Source of the DNA: Uloborus plumipes
Taxonomy: Eukaryota > Arthropoda > Arachnida > Araneae > Uloboridae
NCBI GenBank assembly: GCA_038373865.1
Contig: JAXGGA010002223.1
Location: 1-64,000, forward strand
Direction of reading: 5' to 3'
Length of the DNA: 64,000 nucleotides
Shown here one piece after another: positions 54,796 through 64,000 of this stretch (within the stretch, counting starts at the first letter, position 1; each line of letters starts with the position of its first letter). The position numbers were made by a program, and so were the translations under genes. The notes below the pieces were generated by a model. That model worked only from the letters and a program-made list of their open reading frames with translations. It ran no database searches and had not been told where the DNA came from.

Positions 54796-55591
54796 GTATA
54801 TAGTGAAAAAATGCTTTTAAATGCTAATCTAATCGTAGGAAGCACTGAAGTGTCATTATAATAAAAAAATATTAATATTGTTCTCAAAATTGCTACAATT
54901 TCTAAGACAGTTATTTACATTTCAACGTTTGCTGAAATTAAACCTTCAAGTTAATTAGTAAATTTTATAATTCCTTTTACTCATTTTTTGTTTTTGGAAT
55001 TAAAATGCTTGTCCCACCAACAAATTTAAAAAAAGAACAAGTATAAAAACATGGAAAAACAAATGTTTTTGATTCTAAGAGTTATTTCTACCAGCTTAGT
55101 TCGCACTATAAAGTATGAAATAGAATTTGTATATGATTTCATGACGCAACACTCAAAAGCAGCAGTTTATCTTAATTTCTTTATATTTTGGTTAATTTAA
55201 AACAACCAATAAAAGGTAAATTAAAAATTGATAAAAGACGCAAGACAGGCGGTATAATAGTAAAAACTATTCGTGCTATTCAGTATACATGTTATTTCTT
55301 TGGTCAAACTTTTAATTTAAATTTTTTGGCTGCTTTAGAATTATCCTAAATATAGATACACTTGCCGGGTACCCGGCCCGGCCCGGGTTTCGGCCGGGTA
55401 TGGTGTTTTAGTGACACTCGTTCATGAATTTTTCAACATTAAAGTGCATATCTATACACACAATGGCTACTTCTGTAAACAATGGCAATTTTTTCTGACT
55501 GTACAAACTAAAAAACTGTATTACACACCTTAAATTCAAATGCAAGCTACAAATAATGTTTAGGTAAATCGGAAATGTTATGAGCTTGGTA
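54796..55591. other. Unassigned; GC palindrome at 55366-55405
   Basis: Mostly AT-rich. GCCGGGTACCCGGCCCGGCC then CGGGTTTCGGCCGGGTA forms a compact GC-rich palindromic island of about 40 bp. Confidence 0.45.
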
Positions 55592-56487
55592 CCGGGTGCG
55601 GCGGAGAAACTTGCAGACTTGAAAAGTCAACTAATGGAAAAGTACATCATGTATCAGTTTACTACTTTTTATAAGATATGGTACCCATTCTGAATTTTTA
55701 TATTAATTAGATTTAAAAACTACATCGGGAAGAATGACGGCCCCTGTTAATGATGCACTCATGTACCCTAGATTTGTTGCACTCTTTCGAGCATATCGAC
55801 TGATGGGATGTTGGTGATAGCAAGCCGGATGTTGTTCTCCAGGCGTTGCAGGGTCCGGGACTTGTCGTTGTAAACGATCGATTTGAGATACCCCCATAAA
55901 AATAGTCACAGAGTGTCAAATCGGAAGAGCGGGCCGGCCACGGTACGTCACCTTTCAAGGAGACGTTATCACTCAACTGGTGAACCACAGCAAGTTTGTA
56001 GGAATGAAACTGGAGTTCGTTGTGAAGAATTCGTCTCAGTGTCCAATCAAAAATCCCTAAAGCAGCAGCGTGTTTACGCGCCGAACGACTGGGAGAGCGC
56101 AAAAACGACTCCCTCACTTTTTCGACGTTTTCTAGGGTTCTGGAAATCCGTTGACCTCCTGGGCCTCTGTTTGCCACACTCTTACTTTCCCTGAATGTTT
56201 TCACCCACAAAACAGTCGTTTCCCAGCCAGGAATGGGAACAACGGGCTGAATTTTGAACTGAGTTCGGAAGGCACGTTGAGTGGCGACCATCCAAAGATT
56301 ATTTGAAAAGTAAGATTCGGCGGTGAACGCTCGTTGCTCCTTTGTCCAACGCATGGCGACAACTAAACTATGAGATAACAAAACTTCAGGACCCTCTCTT
56401 TAAAATGAGACTCTTCCCACTCCTTTCTGACCTTTTCTTGCTAATTAGCATCCAATTAAAATCAGCAAGTTTCTCTGTCGCACCCTG
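55592..56487 (-). mobile_element. Tc1/mariner-superfamily element, internally deleted, 896 bp
   Basis: Left end CCGGGTGCGGCGGAGAAACT then TGCAGACTT; right end, inverted, CAGGGTGCGACAGAGAAACT then TGCTGATTT. TA flanks both sides (55590-55591 and 56488-56489). It carries a transposase remnant on the minus strand. Confidence 0.88.
55713..56354 (-). pseudogene. Transposase remnant with DUF4817-like N-terminus
   Basis: Reads from MRWTKEQRAFTAESYFSNNL at 56354. The first ~60 residues (ATQRAFRTQFKIQPVVPIPG..VLWVKTFRESKSV) look like the helix-turn-helix (DUF4817-type) module frequent in arachnid transposase proteins. A second helix-turn-helix follows (SPSRSARKHAAALGIFDWTL, RRILHNELQFHSYKLAVVHQ). The sequence then jumps to DVPWPARSSDLTLCDYFYGG, the region of the last catalytic acidic residue. 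The first two catalytic Asp regions are missing, so an internal deletion of several hundred bp has occurred. A frameshift seems to follow, as the tail no longer matches. Non-functional. Confidence 0.8.
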
Positions 56488-56489
56488 TA

Positions 56490-57030
56490 AAATCAATGGC
56501 ACTGGAGTCAAGTATTTCCAAACATTACACGTAAAATAAGTCCCATCATTAGTTTATATCCTTGTGACTACATTGGTGAAAACATCTTATGTACCTTACA
56601 TAGAAATTTTTTGACTATAAACATTTTCTGTTCTCTAACTGTTGCCAAAATCAATTATCTTTTTTTTTTAGTCTCGTTAGCGATTATTGGCACAGATGAA
56701 TCTAAAAATCCTAAGAAAGCAATAAATTTCATACTTACTCCAGAGATGCCTGGTTCACATTTTCATTATGATCACCATTAATATTGTTGTTACCTGGCAA
56801 CGAATTTTTGCAACAATGGACTGAACATTTAATCATTTAATGGGGAAACTATATGAAATTTACTATTTTCCATAATAACTTTTTTAAACTAAGCTTTTTA
56901 GAAATAAATTATAGCTTATCCTGCTCCCTGTTACTGCAGCTACGGTGAAAAACTGGTTAAAACCTGTCCAGTAGTTTTGAAGTTTACCCTGGACATACGC
57001 ATACAAAAGTAGTCTTTTATGTATATAGAT
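56490..57030. repeat. Repeat-like 3' tail within unassigned sequence
   Basis: 56930-57030 holds ACGGTGAAAAACTGGTTAAA, CCTGTCCAGTAGTTTTGAAG, ATACGCATACAAAAGTAGTC and ends TTTATGTATATAGATTA, the layout of interspersed-repeat 3' ends also seen at 49640-49930. The rest is unassigned. Confidence 0.4.
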
Positions 57031-58354
57031 TAAGATCAACTGAAGGTTTTGAGTATTATAATTAAGAAATCAAATGCTTGTTTTATTTCAAACTTTTTAA
57101 TGCGAATCAAGCATACAAAAATAGTGTTTGGAATTAAAAAACATGTTTTATATTTTGTCGTAAAGTTTTTTCGCTTTGAAATTTATTTGAGGTTAAACAT
57201 TTTGAACTTTAACACAGATTTACCTGTTACATATTTTATTTATAAAGGTATTGACTTTTGTTGTTACGCATAAAGAAAGAATTACTAATATTTAAGTATT
57301 GCAAGTTTGTAGGTTCGAACTTAAAAACATTTTTGAACAAGTAAATAGTGAGGGAGAAAAGAAAAGAACAAAGTCTTTAAAGAAATTTTTTAAACCGATA
57401 GTCTGACTGGCATCAAATAATGCTCGTAAAGCCATCATTATTTTAAAAGTTTAAAATGTGCAAAATTTAAATGTATGCTTGCTTAAGATCAGCCTTGAAA
57501 TTAGTTTATTAAATCATTGTTCTCGGCAGCAAATAAAAAGCGTAAGTAAAATGCGGGCATTATGACAAAACAAAATGACTTAAGAAATATTCTTTGATAA
57601 TGATAATTATTTTTTTCAACGATTGCATTAAGTAAATCGAACGGCTAAAATAAGCAATCATACAATGTATATTTTCCTTCGTGTTTTCATTTTTAATTAA
57701 CTTTGATTTAATTCTAAAAATCAGATAAAAGAGTCTATGCATATCAAAATGCAGATAGCATGAACTGAACCAATGTCCTTATGATTTCAGAAGTACTAAT
57801 TTTATTAGAGTTGCCGATAACTGATACCGGAAAGAAAAAAACATACTTTTTGTCCCCCGCCCCGCAAAAAAATACTTTTAAAAATTAATTAAAAGAATTA
57901 CAAATAAACGGTGAAGTTCTAAATTTTCTTGAACTTCTAGGCTTGTTGCCAATTAGAAGATATTATCCTATTTCAAGAATTCTGTTTTTTCACGATTAAG
58001 CTGTAAGCAATCGCAATTTATCTCTCTCAAAAATGAAAAAGCTATTTTTTAGCACAACCAGTATTCCATTCGAAGTCTTTTTGGTGGCGCCATCTAGAGT
58101 AATATTGTGCACTTAAATACTCATTTCATAGTATTAAATTATACGCCGTAATGAAAAACAACATAGCAGTAGGACAAATTTACATTATAATAGCATGTAA
58201 AATATCATGTAATTAGCATGAAAAGTTTTTCAGCTTCTTCAAAGTTTTGGTTTTTTTTTAGTTTTTCTAAAAGGTTTTTTTTCCAGGTTTTTATTACATT
58301 TTTCCATTTCGGAAATTGTAACTATTTCTCAAAAACTGAAAGAAATGTTCTAGC
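57031..58354. other. Unassigned AT-rich, about 1.3 kb
   Basis: No gene, RNA or element ends recognised. Confidence 0.4.
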
Positions 58355-58687
58355 TAAGGCCTAATCAAGACATTGGGTGATCCTAAGTCAATCACTCTTT
58401 CTGAGCCTCTTTAGATAAACCCATAAAATACAAACATTCACCGGCAACAAGCCGTATCGACTTCAGGGGTGCGACGGTGTTCTTACCCCTTGCTCAAAAT
58501 ATTTCTTTGGGTGCAGAGCCTTAAGTTGACGGATGAAAAATTGAAATCAACAAAGCAGAATAACATCAATGTTCCTTTTTTTATCTTAAATAAAAAATTA
58601 AGAATTAGATAATTTATTAATTTGGGGTCCATAAATTCTGGGTCCCTAGGACACAGCCTATTAGGCCTACTTAGTAATCAGACCCTG
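58355..58687. mobile_element. Decayed relative of the 62.6-kb hAT MITE
   Basis: Left TAAGGCCTAATCAAGACAT and right GCCTATTAGGCCTACTTAGT then AATCAGACCCTG match the ends of 62563-62758. No 8-bp duplication remains. Confidence 0.55.
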
Positions 58688-58950
58688 GGCTGACTTCTGG
58701 CACGATGTTGGTTCTTTCAGCTCACTTCTAACTTTGGAGGATCATTAAGTCTTTACTGTTTAACTTTAAGATGTGTGTGGGACTTTGCGAAAATTTTTAT
58801 CATTTGTTTTTGAAAACCTTTATGAACTCAAATTTTCACATTTTAAAACCATTCATCTCTATTTGTAATCATCATGTTGACATCATTTAACTTGTAAAAT
58901 GTATGTGAAGTTTTAATCCAACGTTAAAGATGCACAAATATACAGGTATA

Positions 58951-58998
58951 CTGCAGACACGTGTTTCGGGGCTACAAGGAACCCCTTTCTCAATGCAT
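58951..58998 (-). ncRNA. Hammerhead-like motif, F7 left arm
   Basis: Stem II is GGGGTT..AGCCCC: the third pair is G-C where most copies have C-G, and the fifth is a T-G wobble, so pairing is kept. Core strand TTGAGAA plus A, then GAAA, ACACGTGT, C, TGCAG. One of the better preserved copies. Confidence 0.42.
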
Positions 58999-59085
58999 GA
59001 AGTGTGAGCTTTAGGGTGAAGAATCATCCGATAAAAGCCACGGATGATTATATCGGATGATTCTTCATCCTAAAGCTCACACTTC

Positions 59086-59133
59086 ATGCATTGAGAAATT
59101 GATTCCTTGTAGCCCCGAAACACGTATCTGCAG
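59086..59133 (+). ncRNA. Hammerhead-like motif, F7 right arm (degenerate)
   Basis: The stem II 5' strand has changed to TTGATT opposite AGCCCC, and stem III reads ACACGTAT. GAAA and TGCAG remain. Expected inactive. Confidence 0.28.
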
Positions 59134-59217
59134 TATACCTGTATATTTGTGCATCTTTAACGTTGGATTAAAACTTCATATCAATCGCACAAAGGTATTT
59201 ATTTTTCTTCATTTTTC

Positions 59218-61942
59218 TTGTAAATTGTAGTTTTATTTTTAATCAAGAAATAGTTATTTAAGTTAATTACACTAAACTATATTCACTAAAACTAAAAAGT
59301 GTGTGTGTCTGTGGTTTTTTTTTTTTTGAAAAACATACACCCTTCAGTTTTACCAAAGTTAAATTTACTATAACTGAGAAAAATATAATTGCTTTTTTTT
59401 TAACTTTTTGACCAGAAAGTGGAGTTTTGCTCTTTTTCCAAAACCTTCCCTTAACTAAGTAAGATTATTAATTTATTTATTCCGTCTTCCCGAGAATGAT
59501 CAGGAGTTGGGGGTTAATCCAGACATCAAAAAATTCAGAATTTTCCAAGGAGACCACTTTTCCCGATCTTATCTTTTTATGAAACGGCGATTAACAGAGC
59601 CATTATTTAAAATGGAACGGGCGTTCTATCTCAAAGTTAGTGCCGAAAATTTACACACGCATTTAAAATGTAGAACAGTATATTTTTCAATGAATGACGT
59701 ACTTAGAAGCTTTGAAGTGAATTTGAACGAGAGTTATAACACTGTTTTAGAAAAAAAAATCTGAGGCTCTGTCACTTGTACTAATTTCAGTTTTGAAGTT
59801 CACTATATCTGCTGTTTCTATTTAGCTGACGATTAATTTCTCAAGAAATTAAAATTTTATGCGTTACGATTCTGCCTATTTGTCTGTAAATAAACTTCTA
59901 GTAAAACTTTAATACTGCCCCCCCCCCGTTTTTTGCCCCCCCCCCCATTTTAAAAATTTTTCCCCCTTACTTTTTCTTTTTTGCACTCACTACGATTTCT
60001 ATACTTTTTTAACATAGCCAAACTTTAAATAATAAAATACAGAAATTGTGATTTTTGCGTTCATATCATATCTTACTTCAGAATTTCTTCATACCAAAGA
60101 TGAAATTTATTTTAAACATAGTTTTCATTTTCAAAAAATTTAGGATTAAAATGCTTGCTTTGTCCAGAATAAAACGTATCATTATTATTTTCCCCTATTG
60201 ATTTTTATTGTATTTTTATTGTTTAGTTACAGTATGTTACTTTGATATTATAATGTTTAAATTAGTTTTTACTTCACCCTATGTTTTTAATTTTTTGCAT
60301 TATGTGTCTGATAAAATTGGGGGGAATATTTAAAAAAAAAATGTCTCCCTTAACCAAAGTCATTCAGAGTTCTTGAGCTTGAATACGCCACCTTGCGATG
60401 ATTTCAGAAACTCGCCATTCGCCATCGCCAAAGAGGTAAAATATTTTACATTGGCACGGACAATGCTACTGTCTAATTGGACAGGTCTTATGTAAGGGAG
60501 ACTTTTGTTTTTACCTCTTTCAGCACCCATTAGCCAGAAACGGAAGCCCTACCCCCCCCCCCCAACCCCTATAGTTTAATCATTTAACTTCGGAATGCGT
60601 TTCAGTCTCAGCGTTAAATCTGTTTTTGCATGAGTTTTTTAATAACATTTTTTTAATAACCCGAATTGCTTTTTGCTTCTACTTGTCCGTCGTTGATGTT
60701 CCTTTAATTTTTCATATTGCCATGACGACGAGAATAAGTCTAGCCCGTTGGTTTTAATATTTATTTAGAAAGACTAGTTTTCCTCATCATCGTTACAAAT
60801 CGTCTGCTGTTTGCATTCATTCATTTTTTTTAATTCAAGGCTAAACTCGAGCAGAGTTTACAGTAGAAAACGATTTTTTTTTTTTGTATTTTATTTTCTA
60901 TGTTTATGATACAAACTCCTCTGGCACACACAGACACACACACACACCATCATCCAAGCAAAGAAACATGGTTGCGGAGGCTTACTGTCTGCTGAATGCT
61001 GTTTTTGTCTAAAGAGGAATGTGTACACCCGAGGGGGGGGGGGGCAGGAGCCATGTGTAGAAACAAGAAATTCAACCATTGGGTTCCTACTGCAGCTTGT
61101 GATTGTGGAAAACGTAATTTGAATTCAAGACATCAAAAAAAAAAAAAAAAAAATGGCGTTGTAAGTGAGAAAGTATCAAAACGACTAAAATATCGCGGAA
61201 AAATATATTAGCTGTAAATGTGCTTTTGTACAACTGCAGTTCTGTTTCAGTGAAGCGCTTTTAGATCATGCGGTTTTTCAGTATTTTTTCTTTTTCTTTC
61301 TTTTTTTTTTTTTTTTGATGAGGGGGGGGGGGGGGTTGAACCTTAATTTTTCTCATTTCTAACTCTTTTTTTAAACTCTTTTCTTGATTAACTCTTTTCA
61401 TGCAATTTCATCAATATTTCTAGATAGCTTAAAACTTTTAAATGGTTAGTATAATATGAGTAACGTAACTTCTATCACTATAAAATATTTTTCAAAAGCT
61501 TGATCTTTTTGATTTAATTGATCAATGTATTTTCGAAACATTAGTCGATTGATTATAACTTTATTTTTTGTGATAGCATCACGATAAATCAATGTTTAGC
61601 GTGGCTTCTAATCATAGAGATCTTACTAAGAGTATCAATAATAATAGAACAGTACTAAGTTGCGACAACAGCAGAGGCAAGCGTTAGTTACGTGCGAATT
61701 AAGTAAAAAGAATTAAAAAAGAATTAAAAAAAATTCTATTTTCTTTTACATGGCAACTGTTTAATAAGAATCATGCTCAAAAGAAATGAATTGAGTAAAA
61801 TAACAAGTGAAACGCCAAAGTCAAGCGTTCCCTAAAAAGAAGCGAAAAAAAAGGAATGAAAAGGAGTTTGTTTTTTCTCAAACATAACAACTGATTGAAT
61901 AAGAATCATATTCAAAATAATAAGTTGAATAAAATAACAACT
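59218..61942. other. Unassigned, about 2.7 kb
   Basis: Includes T-, C- and G-runs (59318, 59919-59946, 60552, 61035, 61322). 61440-61690 has two ..GTAACGTAAC / TTAGTTACGT words recalling the E3 motif but no clear ends. The frame 59507-59764 has ordinary composition but no family resemblance. No gene supported. Confidence 0.35.
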
Positions 61943-62015
61943 TGTTTCCGCCCGGGATCGAACCGGGGACCTTGCGCGTGTGAGGCGCACGTGATAACCA
62001 CTACACTACGGAAAC
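61943..62015 (-). tRNA. tRNA-Val (anticodon CAC)
   Basis: The minus strand gives a 73-nt cloverleaf. The acceptor stem is GTTTCCG/CGGAAAC with discriminator A. The D arm contains TAGTGTAGTGG (A box). The anticodon stem TGCGC/GCGCA is perfect, around the loop CTCACAC with anticodon CAC. The T arm contains GGTTCGATCC (B box). There is no intron and all stems pair. A TTTT tract follows at about 61930-61933 on the minus strand, suitable as a polymerase III terminator. Perfect stems argue for a functional gene that decodes GUG codons, not a SINE head. Confidence 0.95.
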
Positions 62016-62562
62016 GACGAAGAGAAGGGTTTTAACGTTGAATAAGTAGATATGGACCAAAAGACCTGTTACAACTTTTAGTAATGAACTATAGGGAAAT
62101 AAAAATTGAAAAATTACTGCACGAAAAGAACAACAATATATTTTACAAGAGAATTCATATTGAAATGCTGTTTTTAATTTTTGGCCGAAAGTTCGTATTT
62201 TAAAATAAAGGGAAAATTGAATGACGTCGCCCCATATTGTGTAGCAATGTGAATGTGATATAAGAATCTTTTTCCAATGAAATATTCTGTACCTGTTTAA
62301 TTAAAAAATTTTTTTTTTGAATAAATAAAAAATAGTGAACTGATGACTGAATGAATTAATTACTGAAAATAGAATGAATAAATAAATAAAATAATAATGA
62401 ATGATTACATACATAAATGTGAATAAATTAGTAAATGTTTGTTCAAAAATTTCTCAATAAATGCACAAATTTATCACTATGCAAGTGAATTTGTAAATGA
62501 ATGAATAAATGAATACACTTGAAAAAATTTATTACACATAAAATTTAAGCATGCCTAACGGC
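62016..62562. other. Unassigned AT-rich
   Basis: 5' flank of the tRNA gene, then (GAAT/AATA)n-like simple sequence at about 62320-62520. No gene recognised. Confidence 0.45.
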
Positions 62563-62758
62563 CAGGGCCTGATTAAGATATCACGGGGCCCTAGGCCAAA
62601 TACTTTTTTTGGACCCCCCATAATGAATCTTTTCAATTTTAAGCATGGGATAAAACAAATTTAGGCATTGACTACAACAATTTTGGCCATTTGGGGGCCC
62701 CTAAATTGTGGGGGTCCTAGGCTGCGGCCTAGTTGGCCTATTCAGTAATCAGGCCCTG
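62563..62758. mobile_element. hAT-like MITE, 196 bp
   Basis: Ends CAGGGCCTGATTAAGATAT and, inverted, CAGGGCCTGATTACTGAAT. Perfect 8-bp duplication CTAACGGC (62555-62562 and 62759-62766). Subterminal GGGGCCCTAGGCC / GGTCCTAGGCTGCGGCC words are inverted copies. Decayed relatives at 58355-58687 and near 39700. Confidence 0.93.
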
Positions 62759-62892
62759 CTAACGGCTAAGTAACAAAATTAGTAAACAAAAATATAACTG
62801 TGTCCTGTGTCAGGAGCAATTTGCATCACATGTAAAGATTAAAAAATATGGAGAAAATTACGACGTTAAGGTGGCACAAATAAGCAAGGATA

Positions 62893-62940
62893 CTGCAGAC
62901 ACGTGTTTCGGCTTTACAAGGAACGCCTTTTTCAATGCAA
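62893..62940 (-). ncRNA. Hammerhead-ribozyme-like motif, F8 left arm (description of the family)
   Basis: Read on the minus strand from 62940. TTGCA is stem I 5'. TTGAAAA plus one A corresponds to core CUGANGA. GGCGTT-CCTTGT-AAAGCC is stem II and loop, with one mismatch here. GAAA follows, then ACACGTGT (stem III, a loopless palindrome), C (position 17, base 62898), then TGCAG (stem I 3'). Order, spacing, GAAA, the A15.1-U16.1 closing pair, H17 and U1.1-A2.1 all agree with hammerhead ribozymes. Departures are U at position 3 and A at position 8. These two normally form a C-G pair, so U-A would keep the pair. The extra A before stem II is known from a natural viroid hammerhead. Very short stem III is known from dimeric forms in repeats. 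Activity is not demonstrated. Confidence 0.45.
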
Positions 62941-63047
62941 AAAAAAAAGAAAAAAGAAAAATGTTGAGCTTATAGATGCACAGACATCCAACAGACATCC
63001 GTGCTTTTGTCGGATGTCTGTGCATCCATAAGCTCAAAAAAATTTTT

Positions 63048-63095
63048 TTGCATTGAAAAAGGCGTTCCTTGTAACGTCGAAACACGTGTCTGCAA
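63048..63095 (+). ncRNA. Hammerhead-like motif, F8 right arm
   Basis: Stem II GGCGTT/AACGTC keeps a G-T pair in place of G-C. GAAA, ACACGTGT and C are intact. The stem I 3' strand is TGCAA, which extends pairing with TTGCA to five Watson-Crick pairs. Confidence 0.42.
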
Positions 63096-63175
63096 TATCC
63101 CTGCTTATTTGTGCCTCCTTATTAACGTTGTAATTTTCTATCTACATCTATAGCACAAAGGTATTTGTAAACTTT

Positions 63176-64000
63176 ATTAAAAAAAATATGTTTACTTCTC
63201 TTCAGTTGAAAAATAAGGAGCTACAGCAAAATATTGGTGAAAATTTCCAGTCCAATTTTTCCCGCACGTGACGGTGGAATGGCCGGTTGTCCTTTCAATC
63301 GTGACTTTAAAAAATAAACTGAAATTAGTTCTGACTAGTTATACCAATTATACATCTTTTTCCTGTAGCTTTTAAAAACTCTTTTACTTAAAATTAATTA
63401 CAATTTAATTACTTATAATTAATCTCATGTTTATGTTGTTGAGTTCTGGCAGGGGGTAAAGGTAACTGACCCCCGACCAAAAATTTAAGTTCGGGGTGCC
63501 CCTGCGTTCTTTACTTATGTTTAAATCTGCATAGCATTTCTTTTAAATGCGCTTTTTACAAGAGATCATGTTTTATTTAATTCAGTTTTGTGATTTCTGG
63601 TAGGTAAAGGAATAATCAAAAACTAAATACGTTTTCCAAACGCCGATGTGAACAAGTGTCAAAGCGTTATATTTTCGCCTCCCACCACCCTTCCTCTCTA
63701 TCGATTAATATCAACGATTTGTCGAACCAAAAGCAATTTTTATTTTGATTGAGCTTAATTTGAAAAACAGTTAATGAGCTTTAAAATATATATTTGCCTA
63801 TTTTTTTTCCTGATATTGCTCAATTCCAATTGCCCCACATAAGGCCTCGATTAATAAAAAAAAAAAGTAATATTATTTTCATTCTTTTTTAATATTGATT
63901 TTTTATGCTTTTTTTAAATAATATTTTGTTTTAAATAAGTGAAATGAAATTTATTTTAAGCAAAGGATAAACAACAAAATTATAAAAATATTGTGATAAA
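63176..64000. other. Unassigned right edge
   Basis: AT-rich. 63449-63505 has CAGGGGGTAAAG and GGGTGCCCCTG words that could be ends of a tiny GC-rich element. No gene recognised up to the window edge. Confidence 0.35.

Larger units (their letters stand above)
58896..59217. repeat. Foldback family F, copy F7 (subfamily with GGGG stem)
   Basis: Arms GAAGTTTTAATCCAACGTTA..GATGCACAAATATACAGGTA on the left, with their complement on the right ending ATCGCACAAAGGTATTTATT. The centre repeats CGGATGATTCTTCATCC / its complement. The outer arms match the F1 remnant (5052-5152). Confidence 0.92.
62845..63175. repeat. Foldback family F, copy F8
   Basis: Arms GAAAATTACGACGTTAAGGT..GGCACAAATAAGCAAGGATA on the left, with the complement on the right ending AGCACAAAGGTATTTGTAAAC. 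The centre GATGCACAGACATCCAACAG / CGGATGTCTGTGCATCC pairs. The left outer arm beyond GAGAAAATTACG has diverged. Confidence 0.92.

Overview
This window is AT-rich eukaryotic (animal) DNA, most likely from an arthropod and plausibly a chelicerate such as a spider. That assignment is inference: it rests on the mix of Tc1/mariner, hAT, piggyBac-like and foldback repeats, a transposase type common in arachnid assemblies, and a eukaryotic nuclear tRNA-Val. Gene density is very low. Only two ordinary host genes can be supported: an intronless, divergent linker-histone (H1/H5-domain) gene at 11448-11897 (+) and a tRNA-Val(CAC) gene at 61943-62015 (-). Candidate but unproven gene parts are a 41-nt exon-like segment at 48965-49005 (-) next to a CpG-rich patch, and a GC-rich, CCAAT-bearing patch at 30789-31130.

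Almost everything else is transposon-derived, and much of it is nested. Eight non-autonomous hAT elements have perfect 8-bp target duplications (17.8, 20.3-21.6, 22.7, 31.2-34.3, 36.6-37.3, 41.8-42.6, 42.6-43.6 and 62.6 kb). Three piggyBac-like miniature families sit between TTAA sites. Two decayed Tc1/mariner-superfamily elements retain transposase fragments: a Mos1-like one at 35.3-36.2 kb and one with a DUF4817-like N-terminus at 55.6-56.5 kb. There is a 5'-truncated LINE at 28.4-28.7 kb with a 12-bp target duplication. Two tRNA-headed SINE types share one tail (47.9-48.5 and 52.0-52.5 kb; a tail-only piece at 33.1 kb). Tandem arrays lie at 15.7-16.3, 23.7-25.8 and 29.9-30.7 kb.

Two patterns deserve most attention. 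(1) Eight loci carry a foldback element whose arms hold a ~48-nt unit that folds like a hammerhead ribozyme: a stem I, a UUGA turn, a stem II with compensatory changes, GAAA, a palindromic ACACGTGT stem III and a C at the expected cleavage position. Core positions 3 and 8 are U and A instead of C and G. (2) A set of unrelated-looking elements (E1 4450-6916, E2 31490-32600, E3 28865-29478, E4 40202-40653, E6 23895-24754; probably also 9665-10050 and 34367-34794) share one architecture: mostly GGGT-type termini, about 4-bp target duplications where visible, and a private 11-18-bp motif iterated inside. Three of them (E1, E3, E6) can be checked against uninterrupted copies of their target repeat inside this same window.

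Layout: 0-11 kb repeats and foldbacks around the long E1 insertion; 11.4-12.2 kb the H1-like gene with a small palindromic element in its 3' flank; 12.4-23 kb MITEs, tandem repeats and hATs; 23.7-25.8 kb a satellite array interrupted by E6; 26-34.3 kb nested palindromic, LINE, E3, minisatellite and a 3.1-kb composite hAT; 34-45 kb mariner, hAT and piggyBac elements; 45-53 kb SINE pairs and a possible gene edge; 53-64 kb more elements, the tRNA and the best foldback copy.
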